Assembly (NCBI RefSeq): GCF_029016285.1
Contig: NZ_CP091976.1
Location: 1,364,001 to 1,428,000 of the forward strand
Length of the DNA: 64,000 bases
Reading direction: 5' to 3'
Source of the DNA: Vibrio sp. DW001
GTDB lineage: Bacteria > Pseudomonadota > Gammaproteobacteria > Enterobacterales > Vibrionaceae
Both the position numbers and the translations under genes were made by a program. This document shows positions 35,100-43,492 of this stretch, piece after piece (the stretch's first letter is position 1; each line of letters begins with the position of its first letter). The notes beneath the pieces were generated by a model. It ran no database searches and had not been told where the DNA came from. It worked only from the letters and a program-made list of their open reading frames with translations.

Positions 35100-36287
35100 T
35101 TAACGACTTAGCGGTAGCGCTCCTTCCCACGTAACTTGACGGTATCGGTCAGCGTTTGTATCACCTTCTGTGCTAAAAATCATTACGACGGCGTCTTTAT
35201 CCAAGCCAATCTCTTCAGCAATACTTTTCCCTTCTTCGTGACTCGCGAGTAAATACAATAGACCTGTAGTGATAGCACCTGACTCACCACTGGTGATCGC
35301 TTGGTCGCCATTCAATGGGTTGCCTAAAATACGCATGCCAGTTGCAGCAACACTATCGTCAACAGAAACAAACAGATCGCTTGAATCACGAAGGATTGGC
35401 CATGTAATTGGATTTGGTTCACCGCAGGCCAGCCCGGCCATAATTGAATTCAAATCACCTGAAACATTGACGATGCTACCATCACTACTTGAACCGGAGC
35501 GTAAGATGCAATCCGCCGCACTAGGTTCTGCAATAATGGTTGTAACGTTTTCTGAGCCTAATTTGTCAACCAAATAACCGAGAATGCCACCGGCCATTGC
35601 GCCGACGCCAGCTTGAAGGAAGACGTGAGTTGGCAACCCGTCAGGCATCTCGGCTGCTTGTTCAATGGCTTCATCTGCCATGGTCATATAGCCTTGGGAG
35701 ATCCAAGTCGGAATTTTTTCGTAACCTTCCCACGCCGTGTCTTGTACCAACATCCAATCATTCTCTTGAGCAGTTTGATTGGCTAATCGAACCGTGTCGT
35801 CATAGTTAACGTCAGTAACAATACATTCAGCACCTAAGCCTTTGATGCGAGTCACGCTGGCTAGAGATGAACCTTTAGGCATGTAAACAACGGCTTTTTG
35901 GCCCATTTCTCTTGCTGCCCAAGCGACGCCCGTACCGTGATTACCGGCTGTTGCGGTGGTAAACACTAATGGTTTGTCTAGCTTAGAAGCAACCGTTTTC
36001 AGGTTAATATCAGAGATATCTTCACCAAGGTGTTCGGCCAACAGTTTACCAAGAGCATACGATCCACCCAATACTTTAAAAGCGTTCAAACCAAAACGTT
36101 TCGACTCGTCTTTTATCAGTATAGATTTAACACCCAGTTTCTCAGCTAGGTTAGGAAGTGATACCAATGGTGTCGCTTGATAACCTTCAATTTGCTTATG
36201 AAAATCACGTGCATCTCGAGCGGCAGATTGATTAAAAATAGGAGAAGCTTTACCCGTATAGAATTTGTTTTTAGATATATTCAACAT
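35100..36287 (-). CDS. dpaL: Diaminopropionate ammonia-lyase
   Basis: A 395-residue PLP enzyme that converts 2,3-diaminopropionate to pyruvate and two ammonia. Start at 36287 (MLNISKNKFY). The PLP lysine lies in GLNAFKVLGGSYALG (about residue 62), the phosphate loop is TATAGNHGTG (about 107), and the C-terminal motif is MIFSTEGDTNADRY. Length and sequence fit the YgeX/DpaL family. It is the last gene of a three-gene unit with RidA and a YheO-like regulator. RidA would remove the 2-aminoacrylate intermediate that such enzymes release, which makes functional sense. Confidence 0.93.
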   Translation of the reverse strand: MLNISKNKFYTGKASPIFNQSAARDARDFHKQIEGYQATPLVSLPNLAEKLGVKSILIKDESKRFGLNAFKVLGGSYALGKLLAEHLGEDISDINLKTVASKLDKPLVFTTATAGNHGTGVAWAAREMGQKAVVYMPKGSSLASVTRIKGLGAECIVTDVNYDDTVRLANQTAQENDWMLVQDTAWEGYEKIPTWISQGYMTMADEAIEQAAEMPDGLPTHVFLQAGVGAMAGGILGYLVDKLGSENVTTIIAEPSAADCILRSGSSSDGSIVNVSGDLNSIMAGLACGEPNPITWPILRDSSDLFVSVDDSVAATGMRILGNPLNGDQAITSGESGAITTGLLYLLASHEEGKSIAEEIGLDKDAVVMIFSTEGDTNADRYRQVTWEGALPLSR

Positions 36288-36359
36288 AATGGTTTCTTTT
36301 AAATGAATAAGGTGGACTGAAGAGGAGAGAGTCATCTTATTTATGACTCTCTCTGGTCG

Positions 36360-36746
36360 TTACTTTTTGATGTAGGCAACCGCTTCAACTTCAACCAACG
36401 CATCTTTAGGTAGACGTGCAGCTTGAATGCATGAACGTGCTGGTGCGTTTTCTGTACCGAATACTTCAGTGTATATCTCGTTGAAGGCAACAAAATCTTC
36501 CATATCTGCCAAGAAACAGGTTGTCTTAATCACCGTATCTATTGATGCTCCACCGGCTTCAAGCACTGATTTTAAGTTATTTAGAGACTGAAGGGCTTGT
36601 TCCTTAATGCCACCATCAGGAAAGGCCATTGTTTCTGGGTTTAACGGAAGCTGACCAGATGTAAAAACGAGCTCTTGAAATGCAAGAGCCTGAGAATATG
36701 GGCCAATTGCTGCTGGAGCTGCGTCAGTGTGAATTTTTGTTTTCAT
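36360..36746 (-). CDS. ridA: RidA-family enamine/imine deaminase
   Basis: A 128-residue YjgF/YER057c/UK114 protein that hydrolyses reactive 2-aminoacrylate and related imines to 2-oxoacids. Start at 36746 (MKTKIHTDAAPAAIGPYSQA); the longer frame runs into the upstream regulator gene. The catalytic arginine is in APARSCIQAARLP (about residue 104) and the acidic VEVEAVAYI follows. It lies between the regulator (22 bp) and the ammonia-lyase (72 bp), matching the need to quench 2-aminoacrylate made by that lyase. Confidence 0.92.
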   Translation of the reverse strand: MKTKIHTDAAPAAIGPYSQALAFQELVFTSGQLPLNPETMAFPDGGIKEQALQSLNNLKSVLEAGGASIDTVIKTTCFLADMEDFVAFNEIYTEVFGTENAPARSCIQAARLPKDALVEVEAVAYIKK

Positions 36747-36768
36747 TGCGTTTCTCTCTTGTTTAATA

Positions 36769-37446
36769 CTACGATCTAAACTCGCGGTTATACTTGTATA
36801 TAGCATGACGAGTTATGCCAAGGCGTTCAGACACTAATGCTGTAGCCTCTTTAAGTTCAAAAATACCGTTTTCAAACAATTGCTTGGTAATGGCTTTGTT
36901 TTTTCCCTTCAAGTTGATCGCCACATCGTTTTCGATTTCGAGAATTGCATTTTCTAAAGCGTTTTCAATTACCTCACTAGGAGATGAACTGAAATTTTCA
37001 TGAACACCGACATGAGTGCTAGCCATATCTGGCATCAACGTTTTGATGATTTCCGGAAATGGGTGAGACAAATTCATGTTGATACAGAACAAACCAATTG
37101 GTTTACCTTCTTCGCCCGCTAACACACATGTAGTTGATTTTAACAAAGCTCCTTCCTTCGCATTGGTGAAATAACTCTTTGGAGTTACATTTCCCGTCTT
37201 TTCGAAGGCGTTAAGCATCTTTAATCCCATGTCCGTTATCGGTGAACCTAATTTACGGCCCGTGTGGTGGCCGTTCACTATCTTCACCACAGAATTCTCA
37301 AAGCTTTCGAATGAATGGATCACCACTTCACAGTGGGGACCGATAAATTCGGCAATGGTCTCTGCTAAACGAAAATTGGACTCTAAATACTCTCTGTCTT
37401 TATTGGTAAAAACTATATTGAATGATTTGTAAGCTTTAGCGTTCAT
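36769..37446 (-). CDS. YheO/DauR-like PAS-HTH transcription regulator
   Basis: A 225-residue regulator with an N-terminal YheO-type PAS domain (IAEFIGPHCEVVIHSFESFENSVVKIVNGHHTGRKLGSPIT, about 30-75, and KPIGLFCINMNLSHPF, about 115) and a C-terminal HTH (FELKEATALVSERLGITRHAIYKYNREFR). DauR, the D-arginine catabolism repressor, is in this family. It is the first gene of the regulator-ridA-dpaL unit, divergent from the M24-BCCT-M20 genes. A 10-bp direct repeat in the shared promoter region is a candidate site. It probably senses the amino acid used. Confidence 0.86.
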   Translation of the reverse strand: MNAKAYKSFNIVFTNKDREYLESNFRLAETIAEFIGPHCEVVIHSFESFENSVVKIVNGHHTGRKLGSPITDMGLKMLNAFEKTGNVTPKSYFTNAKEGALLKSTTCVLAGEEGKPIGLFCINMNLSHPFPEIIKTLMPDMASTHVGVHENFSSSPSEVIENALENAILEIENDVAINLKGKNKAITKQLFENGIFELKEATALVSERLGITRHAIYKYNREFRS

Positions 37447-37773
37447 TTTAGGTCACTAATGTTAACTATATCTGCTGTCCATTCTCTTTATTTTGCACTC
37501 AAAATGCAACTGTTCGATCAACTATCTGTATTTATAAGACTATATTTTAGAACTTCGATCAACCCTAAAGTTACATAAAAGGAACTGAATGTGACAAAAG
37601 TCATCATTTAGGTCATCTAATTGGCATTTCAGTTAACTTCTGGTAACTTTAAGCGGTTCGTCACATTAATTGGGTGAATTATCATTAAGATGTGACCCCG
37701 TACCGTAAACAAAATTTAACTGAAAGATATCTTGCTAAACAGCACGAATCATACAAATAGATAAGAGGTTCCA
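37447..37773. promoter_or_regulatory. Divergent control region of the diaminopropionate/BCCT locus
   Basis: The 327 bp between two opposed units hold no gene. TTCGATCAAC occurs at 37513-37522 and again at 37554-37563 (41 bp, about four turns apart), and could bind the YheO-like regulator. A CRP-like site TGTGA-CAAAAG-TCATC lies at 37590-37605, matching the half-sites at 8 of 10 positions, as expected for a carbon/nitrogen catabolic locus. Confidence 0.5.
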
Positions 37774-38937
37774 ATGAATTTTTTAAACAGAGGCTTTGAA
37801 CAAGCCGAATTTGAAAATAGAACAGAAAGAGCTCAGAAAATCATGCATGACCAGAAACTGGATGCGATGATTTTTACAACAGAACCAAATGTTCGTTACT
37901 TTACCGGTTTTCATACACAGTTTTGGCAAAGCCCAACTCGCCCATGGTTTGTTGTTGTTCCTGCACAAGGTAAGCCTACGGCAATCGTCCCTGAAATTGG
38001 TGCGAGTGGTATGGCTGGAACGTGGATAGACAACATTATTACTTGGCCGTCGCCACGCCCAGAAGATGACGGTATTAGTTTGGTTGCCAGCGTTCTGAAT
38101 TCATTGTCTTGTAAACATGGTCGAGTCGGAGCAACGTTAGGAATCGAATCACATTTACGTATGCCTGTTAACAATTATCTTCAACTTACTACGATGGTAA
38201 AAAAAGAGTTTGTTGATGTTTCTTTAGCGGTCCATGAACTTCGCCAAATTAAATCTCAAGCCGAAATTGAAAAAACCAGAGAGATTTGTCGCATTACAAA
38301 TGTCGGTTTTGCTAAGATCCCTGAATACGCAAAAGCAGGAATGACAGAGCGAGAAATTTGTAAGCAATTCCGTATTGATATGCTTTTAGAAGGGGCAGAT
38401 GAATGTCCTTATATCATTGCAGGTTCTGGTCCGGACGGGTATGACAGCATCATTATGGGTCCGACTGATCGTGTTATTGAATACGGCGATGTTTTGATCA
38501 TCGATACCGGTGCAGTACGCGATGGTTATTTCTCTGATTTTGACCGTAACTGGGCATTTGGAGAGGCAAGCGAGCAAACAAAAGCAGCCTATCGCGCCAC
38601 TTATGAAGCGACGACGAAAGGGTTTGAAGCCGCTCGCCCTGGAGCAACAACAACCGATATCTATAACGCAATGTGGGGAGTACTGGAAGCGAACGGTGCA
38701 CTAGGTAACGACGTTGGTCGTCTTGGTCATGGTTTGGGTATGGAACTCACTGAACGTCCATCAAATACAGCAACAGACAACACAATTCTCAAACCAGGAA
38801 TGGTCATGACACTAGAACCAGGAATGGTTTATGCGCCAGGTAAATCTATGGTTCATGAAGAGAATATTGTCATCACAGAAGATGGTGCGGAATGGTTAAG
38901 CGAACGCGCTGAACCTGAACTCATCGTACTCAAATAG
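37774..38937 (+). CDS. M24-family metallohydrolase (creatinase/Xaa-Pro peptidase fold)
   Basis: A 387-residue cytoplasmic pita-bread hydrolase. The N-terminal creatinase domain is at about 15-155, and the catalytic domain at about 165-385. The five metal ligands are visible: DTGAVRDGYFSDFD (two Asp, about 247 and 258), GHGLG (His, about 320), LEPGM (Glu) and HEENI (Glu). Relatives cleave Xaa-Pro peptides, creatine, ectoine (DoeA) or the sulphonium DMSP (DddP), so several substrates are possible. It is co-transcribed with a BCCT transporter and lies next to diaminopropionate lyase, suggesting release of an amino acid from an imported osmolyte-like compound. Confidence 0.85.
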   Translation: MNFLNRGFEQAEFENRTERAQKIMHDQKLDAMIFTTEPNVRYFTGFHTQFWQSPTRPWFVVVPAQGKPTAIVPEIGASGMAGTWIDNIITWPSPRPEDDGISLVASVLNSLSCKHGRVGATLGIESHLRMPVNNYLQLTTMVKKEFVDVSLAVHELRQIKSQAEIEKTREICRITNVGFAKIPEYAKAGMTEREICKQFRIDMLLEGADECPYIIAGSGPDGYDSIIMGPTDRVIEYGDVLIIDTGAVRDGYFSDFDRNWAFGEASEQTKAAYRATYEATTKGFEAARPGATTTDIYNAMWGVLEANGALGNDVGRLGHGLGMELTERPSNTATDNTILKPGMVMTLEPGMVYAPGKSMVHEENIVITEDGAEWLSERAEPELIVLK

Positions 38938-38956
38938 TTCGCAGGAGAACCTATTT

Positions 38957-40543
38957 ATGTCAGCGAATCAACCAGAACTCAAACAAGGCAAGATGCTGTT
39001 TACTAGTACGCTTTGCTTTATCTTTATTGTTGTAGCAACGGGAATTTTATTCCCTGAACAGCTGTACAACGTAGGCATCGGAACAATGACTTATCTAACC
39101 GACACATTTGGTTGGATATACATGGCAGGTTCTTTTGCTTATGTAATGGTGATGTTTTACTTTGCATTTAGTAAGTACGGTAACATCAAATTTGGTCCTG
39201 ATGATGCTAAACCTGAATTCAGCACTTTCTCCTGGATTGGTATGCTGTTCTCCGCTGGTATGGGTACAGTAATGCTTTATTGGGGTGTTGCAGAACCTGT
39301 TTACCATTATATGCACCCACTATCTACAACAGGTATCGACCCACAAACTGCGGAAGCCGCTGAGTTTGCGATGAAGCAGAGCTTCATTCACCAAGGTATT
39401 CAAGCATGGGCAGCATTCTCTGTTGTTGGTCTTGTTCTTGGTTACCTGATGTACCGTAAGAATGAAAGCGGTCTTATCAGTAATATTCTTATTCCTTGGG
39501 GCCGTGGTAAAGCAAATGGTAACTTGGGTAAACTGGTTAACTTGATTTGTGTATTTGGTGCGATTGCTGGTATCTCAACGTCTCTTGGTCAAACCGGATT
39601 ATCATTAGGTATCAGCTTTTCGTACCTATTCGGTACACCTGATGCACCTTGGGTTATTTTCTTACTGGTTGGTGTAGTAGCATTTATTACTATTATATGC
39701 ACAACAACGGGTCTCGAAAAAGGTATCAAGCTCCTATCTGACTACAATGCATATCTGCTCGTTGGTTTGATTATTCTTGTTGCGATTGTTGGTCCAACGA
39801 CCATGATGATCAACGTTTACTTTGATTCTTTAGGCAACTACATAAATGATTTCTTTAAAGATGCATTGATGTTGCCAACATTTGCGGCAGATGAAGAAGC
39901 AGGTTGGATCCGTGGTTGGCCTATCTACTACTACGCTTGGGCTATCGCATGGGCACCGTTTGTCGGTCCGTTTATTGCTCGTGTATCTAAGGGTCGTACA
40001 GTACGTGAGTTTGTCCTTGGCTCTATGCTTATCCCATGTATCGGTATCTTTATCTGGGTTGCATTCTTCGGAACCATCGGTATTCAATCATCACCTGAAG
40101 TACTAGAAGCCGCTGCAGCATCATCTAAAGCAGCAACCTTTATAGTGCTACAAGACTATCCAATGGGTACGGTTATCTCAATTGGTGTTGTCATTGCTCT
40201 ATTCACTTGTTTCATTACTTCACTAAACAGCTCGACGTTTACTTTAGCGAGTATGTGTGAAGATGGTTCTGAAAACCCAAGTAACAAGATGAAGATCATC
40301 TGGGTTATCGCACAGTGTGCAATGGCACTAACATTGATGATGGCGACGAAGACCGGTATCGATATGTTGCAAAGTATCAGCTTGATATTTGCACTTCCAT
40401 TGATGTTTGTACTCTTCCTATGTATCTGGAGTACCTTCAAGATGTTCCGTGCAGAATTCGCTGAAGATGCGGTCGTCACCACTGAGTCTGCAACAACAGA
40501 GTCTGCAAAAGTAAATCTATCAAAAGCTGAAGAAGTGAGTTAA
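38957..40543 (+). CDS. BCCT-family transporter
   Basis: A 528-residue betaine/carnitine/choline-type transporter with 12 helices. The helix-3 glycine stretch is SAGMGTVMLYWGVAEPVY (about 95). The substrate-site helix reads WPIYYYAWAIAWAPFVGPFIARVSKGRTVREF (about 320). In BetP and CaiT the aromatic box here has two adjacent Trp (AWW); this protein has AWA, losing one, so a classical betaine may not be the ligand. GGAG precedes the ATG. The C-terminal tail is short and acidic, without the long osmosensing helix of BetP. It sits 19 bp after the M24 gene. Confidence 0.9.
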   Translation: MSANQPELKQGKMLFTSTLCFIFIVVATGILFPEQLYNVGIGTMTYLTDTFGWIYMAGSFAYVMVMFYFAFSKYGNIKFGPDDAKPEFSTFSWIGMLFSAGMGTVMLYWGVAEPVYHYMHPLSTTGIDPQTAEAAEFAMKQSFIHQGIQAWAAFSVVGLVLGYLMYRKNESGLISNILIPWGRGKANGNLGKLVNLICVFGAIAGISTSLGQTGLSLGISFSYLFGTPDAPWVIFLLVGVVAFITIICTTTGLEKGIKLLSDYNAYLLVGLIILVAIVGPTTMMINVYFDSLGNYINDFFKDALMLPTFAADEEAGWIRGWPIYYYAWAIAWAPFVGPFIARVSKGRTVREFVLGSMLIPCIGIFIWVAFFGTIGIQSSPEVLEAAAASSKAATFIVLQDYPMGTVISIGVVIALFTCFITSLNSSTFTLASMCEDGSENPSNKMKIIWVIAQCAMALTLMMATKTGIDMLQSISLIFALPLMFVLFLCIWSTFKMFRAEFAEDAVVTTESATTESAKVNLSKAEEVS

Positions 40544-40564
40544 TAAACCCACAATGATACAGCA

Positions 40565-40600
40565 AGCCCCTAACTTTCAAGCAAGGTTAGGGGTTTATTA
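40565..40600 (+). terminator. Terminator after the BCCT gene
   Basis: CCCCTAAC (40568-40575) pairs with GTTAGGGG (40587-40594), extended by AAG/TTT, and is followed by TTTATTA. It separates the BCCT gene from the M20 gene, although some read-through to the latter is likely. Confidence 0.75.
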
Positions 40601-40624
40601 CTAAATAAAACATGAGAGGTTCAG

Positions 40625-41785
40625 ATGACAATTGAACAACAAGTTATCGAATGGCGTCACCATATTCATAAACACCCTGAATTTGGCTTTGAAGAAGAGC
40701 TCACATCCGCATTTGTTGCTGAAAAACTCGAAGAGTTTGGCATCGATGTTCATCGTAATATTGGTAAAACAGGTGTGTTGGGCATCTTAAAATGTGGCGA
40801 TAGTGAGCGTTCAATTGGTTTAAGAGCCGACATGGATGCGCTGCATATTATAGAGAAAAATACATTTGCTCATGCCTCAGTCCACGATGGAGTGATGCAT
40901 GCTTGCGGGCATGACGGTCATACGGCAATGTTGTTGGGTGCAGCAAAAACACTCTCTGAAACAAAAGATTTTGATGGCACCGTTTATTTTATTTTTCAAC
41001 CGGGTGAAGAACATGGCGTAGGGGCAAAAGCAATGATTGCTGATGGCCTTTTCACTAAGTGGAAGATTGATGAAATCTATGCAATGCATAACCTTCCTGG
41101 CATTCCAGAAGGAAAGTTCGTTACTCGACCTAGTTCTATAATGGCGAGTGAAAGTAGTTTTGAAATAGATGTGATAGCCACCGGTGGGCACGCTGCTTTA
41201 CCACATATGGGCACAGACCCAATCGTTGTTGGCGCTCAAATTGTTACCGCATTGCAGACGATCGTTTCTCGGAATTTAAGCTCTATCGATGAAGTCGCCG
41301 TGATTTCCGTTACTGAATTTACAACGAATGGAACGACAAACGTCATCCCTTCTCGTGTAAAAATAAAAGGTGACACTCGTAGCTTTACCGATTCTGCTTT
41401 GCATAAAATAGAGAAAGCGATTGAAAGAGTCGTCGCTGGGCAATGTATGTCCGCGGGTGTTGACTATAATTACGAGTTTATTAATACGTTTTTATCCACC
41501 ATCAATTCTCCAGAAGAAACGGCACACGCGATTAACGCTGCTACTAAGGTTGTCGGTGAGGATAATGTGGTAGGAAATTGCGAACCGTTCACCATTAGTG
41601 AAGACTTCTCTTTCATGCTTAGAGAAGTTAAAGGTTGTTACATTCTGGTAGGCAATGGACAGGGTGAGTGCGGCGGTACTGCTCTCCATAACCCACATTA
41701 TGATTTCAATGACAATATTTTAATCAAGGGTGTGAGTTATTGGAAAGCGCTTGTCGAGCAGCAGCTCGTTAAGTCGGTTCTTTAG
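40625..41785 (+). CDS. M20D amidohydrolase (N-acyl-amino-acid / hippurate hydrolase-like)
   Basis: A 386-residue zinc aminoacylase-type hydrolase. The metal-binding motifs are LRADMDALHI (Asp, about 67), HACGHDGHTAML (His and Asp, about 98), FQPGEEHGVGA (Glu, about 130) and a C-terminal His (ALHNPHYDFND). The lid/dimerisation domain lies at about 180-290. GAGG precedes the ATG. It cleaves N-acyl amino acids, and E. coli places the related ygeY next to ygeX (dpaL). It is likely to free the amino acid that the lyase degrades, although a terminator separates it from the BCCT gene. Confidence 0.88.
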   Translation: MTIEQQVIEWRHHIHKHPEFGFEEELTSAFVAEKLEEFGIDVHRNIGKTGVLGILKCGDSERSIGLRADMDALHIIEKNTFAHASVHDGVMHACGHDGHTAMLLGAAKTLSETKDFDGTVYFIFQPGEEHGVGAKAMIADGLFTKWKIDEIYAMHNLPGIPEGKFVTRPSSIMASESSFEIDVIATGGHAALPHMGTDPIVVGAQIVTALQTIVSRNLSSIDEVAVISVTEFTTNGTTNVIPSRVKIKGDTRSFTDSALHKIEKAIERVVAGQCMSAGVDYNYEFINTFLSTINSPEETAHAINAATKVVGEDNVVGNCEPFTISEDFSFMLREVKGCYILVGNGQGECGGTALHNPHYDFNDNILIKGVSYWKALVEQQLVKSVL

Positions 41786-41800
41786 CCAACAATATCGACC

Positions 41801-42688
41801 TTAATCTGTTCTAAATCGTTCAGCCATAAGGTCGATAAAACTCCTCACTTTCGACGACGAAAATCGACTTTCTCGATGAATAATGTGTATGGGTAACGGG
41901 GCCGGTTGGTATGGTTCTAATACCGTGACGAGACGATTATCTTTGTGCTCCTCGACGACTTGATAGGAAACGGCTCGGGTAATGCCAAGCCCAGCCTTCG
42001 CCGCTTCTATAGCGGACTGATTAGTCGTCACGGTAAGCCGAGGCTGAACATGAAGCTTGGTTTTTTCACCGTTATACGTAAACAACCAGTCACGAGAGAA
42101 GTTGTTTGAAGAAGAACTGATAATCGTGTGATGCTTCAAGTCTTTTGGCGTTACAGGGCGACCAGTTTTCGCTAAATAGTCGGGCGAGGCCACGAGTATC
42201 AAATCAACCTCTCCTATCTTTCGCGCCCTCATACTTGAGTCTGCTAATTCTCCAATACGAATACCCACATCGAACCCTTCTTCTAGTAGATTTACGGTCC
42301 TATCCAAAAAAGCCGCGTTAACATTGGCTTCAGGAAAACGGTTTAAATATTCCACCACCACTGGCATTACATGCTTTTGACCAAACATTACGGGTGCGGT
42401 AATACTCAAATCGCCTTTAGGTTCAGAGTTGATGCCAATCGCCGCTTCATTGGCAAGTTCAACGTCTTGCAAAATCCGACGAGCGTCCTCTAAATAACGT
42501 AGACCGACATCCGTTGCTCGTACATAGCGAGTGGTTCGGGCGAGCAGTTTTATACCCAAGTGTTCCTCCAAAGAAGAGATGGCTCTGGTTACTGCTGGTG
42601 GAGACATATTTAAAAACCGTGCTGCCGCCGCAAAACCTTCATTCTCTGCTACCGCTACATAAACTCGCATGAGGTGCAGTTGGTCCAT
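41801..42688 (-). CDS. LysR-family regulator
   Basis: A 295-residue LysR activator. HTH at residues 1-60 (MDQLHLMRVYVAVAENEGFAAAARFLNMSPPAVTRAISSLEEHLGIKLLARTTRYV) and the periplasmic-binding-like effector domain at about 90-290. It belongs to the group with DVGIRIGEL and SSSSNNFSRDWLF. A 9+5+9 palindrome 12 bp before its start suggests autoregulation. The gene is divergent from an AhpD-like protein and the flavoprotein cluster, which it probably controls. Its 3' end converges with the M20 gene. Confidence 0.88.
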   Translation of the reverse strand: MDQLHLMRVYVAVAENEGFAAAARFLNMSPPAVTRAISSLEEHLGIKLLARTTRYVRATDVGLRYLEDARRILQDVELANEAAIGINSEPKGDLSITAPVMFGQKHVMPVVVEYLNRFPEANVNAAFLDRTVNLLEEGFDVGIRIGELADSSMRARKIGEVDLILVASPDYLAKTGRPVTPKDLKHHTIISSSSNNFSRDWLFTYNGEKTKLHVQPRLTVTTNQSAIEAAKAGLGITRAVSYQVVEEHKDNRLVTVLEPYQPAPLPIHIIHRESRFSSSKVRSFIDLMAERFRTD

Positions 42689-42699
42689 ATTGCCATCCT

Positions 42700-42722
42700 A
42701 TTATTCCATTTAGTGGAATAAT
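42700..42722. promoter_or_regulatory. LysR operator palindrome
   Basis: ATTATTCCA-TTTAG-TGGAATAAT, a perfect 9+5+9 palindrome of the T-N11-A class bound by LysR proteins, lies between the LysR start and the divergent AhpD-like gene. Confidence 0.75.
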
Positions 42723-42860
42723 CAATTGTGCATTATAGATATTCTTTACTCAAACGATTTTTGGCAAACTGTTTACGTCGAGTGAAGGAGGCCTCACTAA
42801 TTAACACTCACACATAAAAATGTTGGTTGAGTGTCACTATTCAAATTAAAAGGAAATCAC

Positions 42861-43403
42861 ATGAGCCGCATCAATCTAGTGTCAGAAAATCAAGCAAATA
42901 TCGAACAAAAAGAACTTTACTCCGCTATCCAAGAACAACTGGGTGCCATCCCTAATTTTCTAAAAGTATTTGCCAATTCGCCTGCAGCATTAAAGGCGTT
43001 TCTCGGATTACATACTATTGCAGGCGATGGCAGCTTAGATGCGCAAACGCGTGAAAGAATAGCGCTTGGGTTGGCGGAACAAAATGCCTGTCAATATTGC
43101 ATATCTGCACATACTGCTATCGGTCGAAAAGTGGGTCTATCCAATAGCGAGATGCTTGAAAACCGAAAAGGGAGCAGTGAAGACAGTAAAGCGGCAATAG
43201 CGGTAAAATTTGCTCGCTCATTAGCCGATAAAAATGGCGAAGTATCGACAGCGGAGTTATTGCAGGTCAGAAATGCAGGGTATAGCGATGCGGAAATCGT
43301 AGAAATTATTACCCACGTAGGTATGAATGTATTGACCACTATTTTAGGTAAGGCGAGCCGAGTAGAAATCGATTTTCCAAAGATTGATTTATATAACGCG
43401 TAA
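42861..43403 (+). CDS. AhpD-like (carboxymuconolactone decarboxylase fold) peroxidase-type protein
   Basis: A 180-residue protein of the CMD/AhpD family. Start at 42861 (MSRINLVSEN) with AAAGGAAA upstream. The active motif is EQNACQYCISAH near residue 75, the E-x3-C-x2-C-x3-H signature of AhpD alkylhydroperoxidases. The helical bundle follows and ends in ...KIDLYNA. Such proteins form trimers and reduce peroxides through the CxxC pair. It is the first gene divergent from LysR and precedes a ferredoxin-reductase fusion, which could recycle electrons. Confidence 0.85.
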   Translation: MSRINLVSENQANIEQKELYSAIQEQLGAIPNFLKVFANSPAALKAFLGLHTIAGDGSLDAQTRERIALGLAEQNACQYCISAHTAIGRKVGLSNSEMLENRKGSSEDSKAAIAVKFARSLADKNGEVSTAELLQVRNAGYSDAEIVEIITHVGMNVLTTILGKASRVEIDFPKIDLYNA

Positions 43404-43430
43404 TACGGTAGTGAGTATTCGAAATAGATT

Positions 43431-43463
43431 CGAGCTTTTTTAATTAGGTTTCATGAAAGCTCG
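43431..43463 (+). terminator. Hairpin between the AhpD-like and flavoprotein genes
   Basis: CGAGCTTT (43431-43438) pairs with AAAGCTCG (43456-43463) around a 17-nt loop that begins with a T run. It may attenuate transcription into the PNPOx-ferredoxin reductase gene. Confidence 0.4.
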
Positions 43464-43492
43464 GGTGTAATAAAATTAATGAGGGGCAGAAC

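Noticed and set aside
37774..38937. Naming the M24 protein DMSP lyase DddP or ectoine hydrolase DoeA
   Set aside because: It keeps all five peptidase-type metal ligands and sits beside diaminopropionate lyase; fold-level similarity does not decide between these activities.
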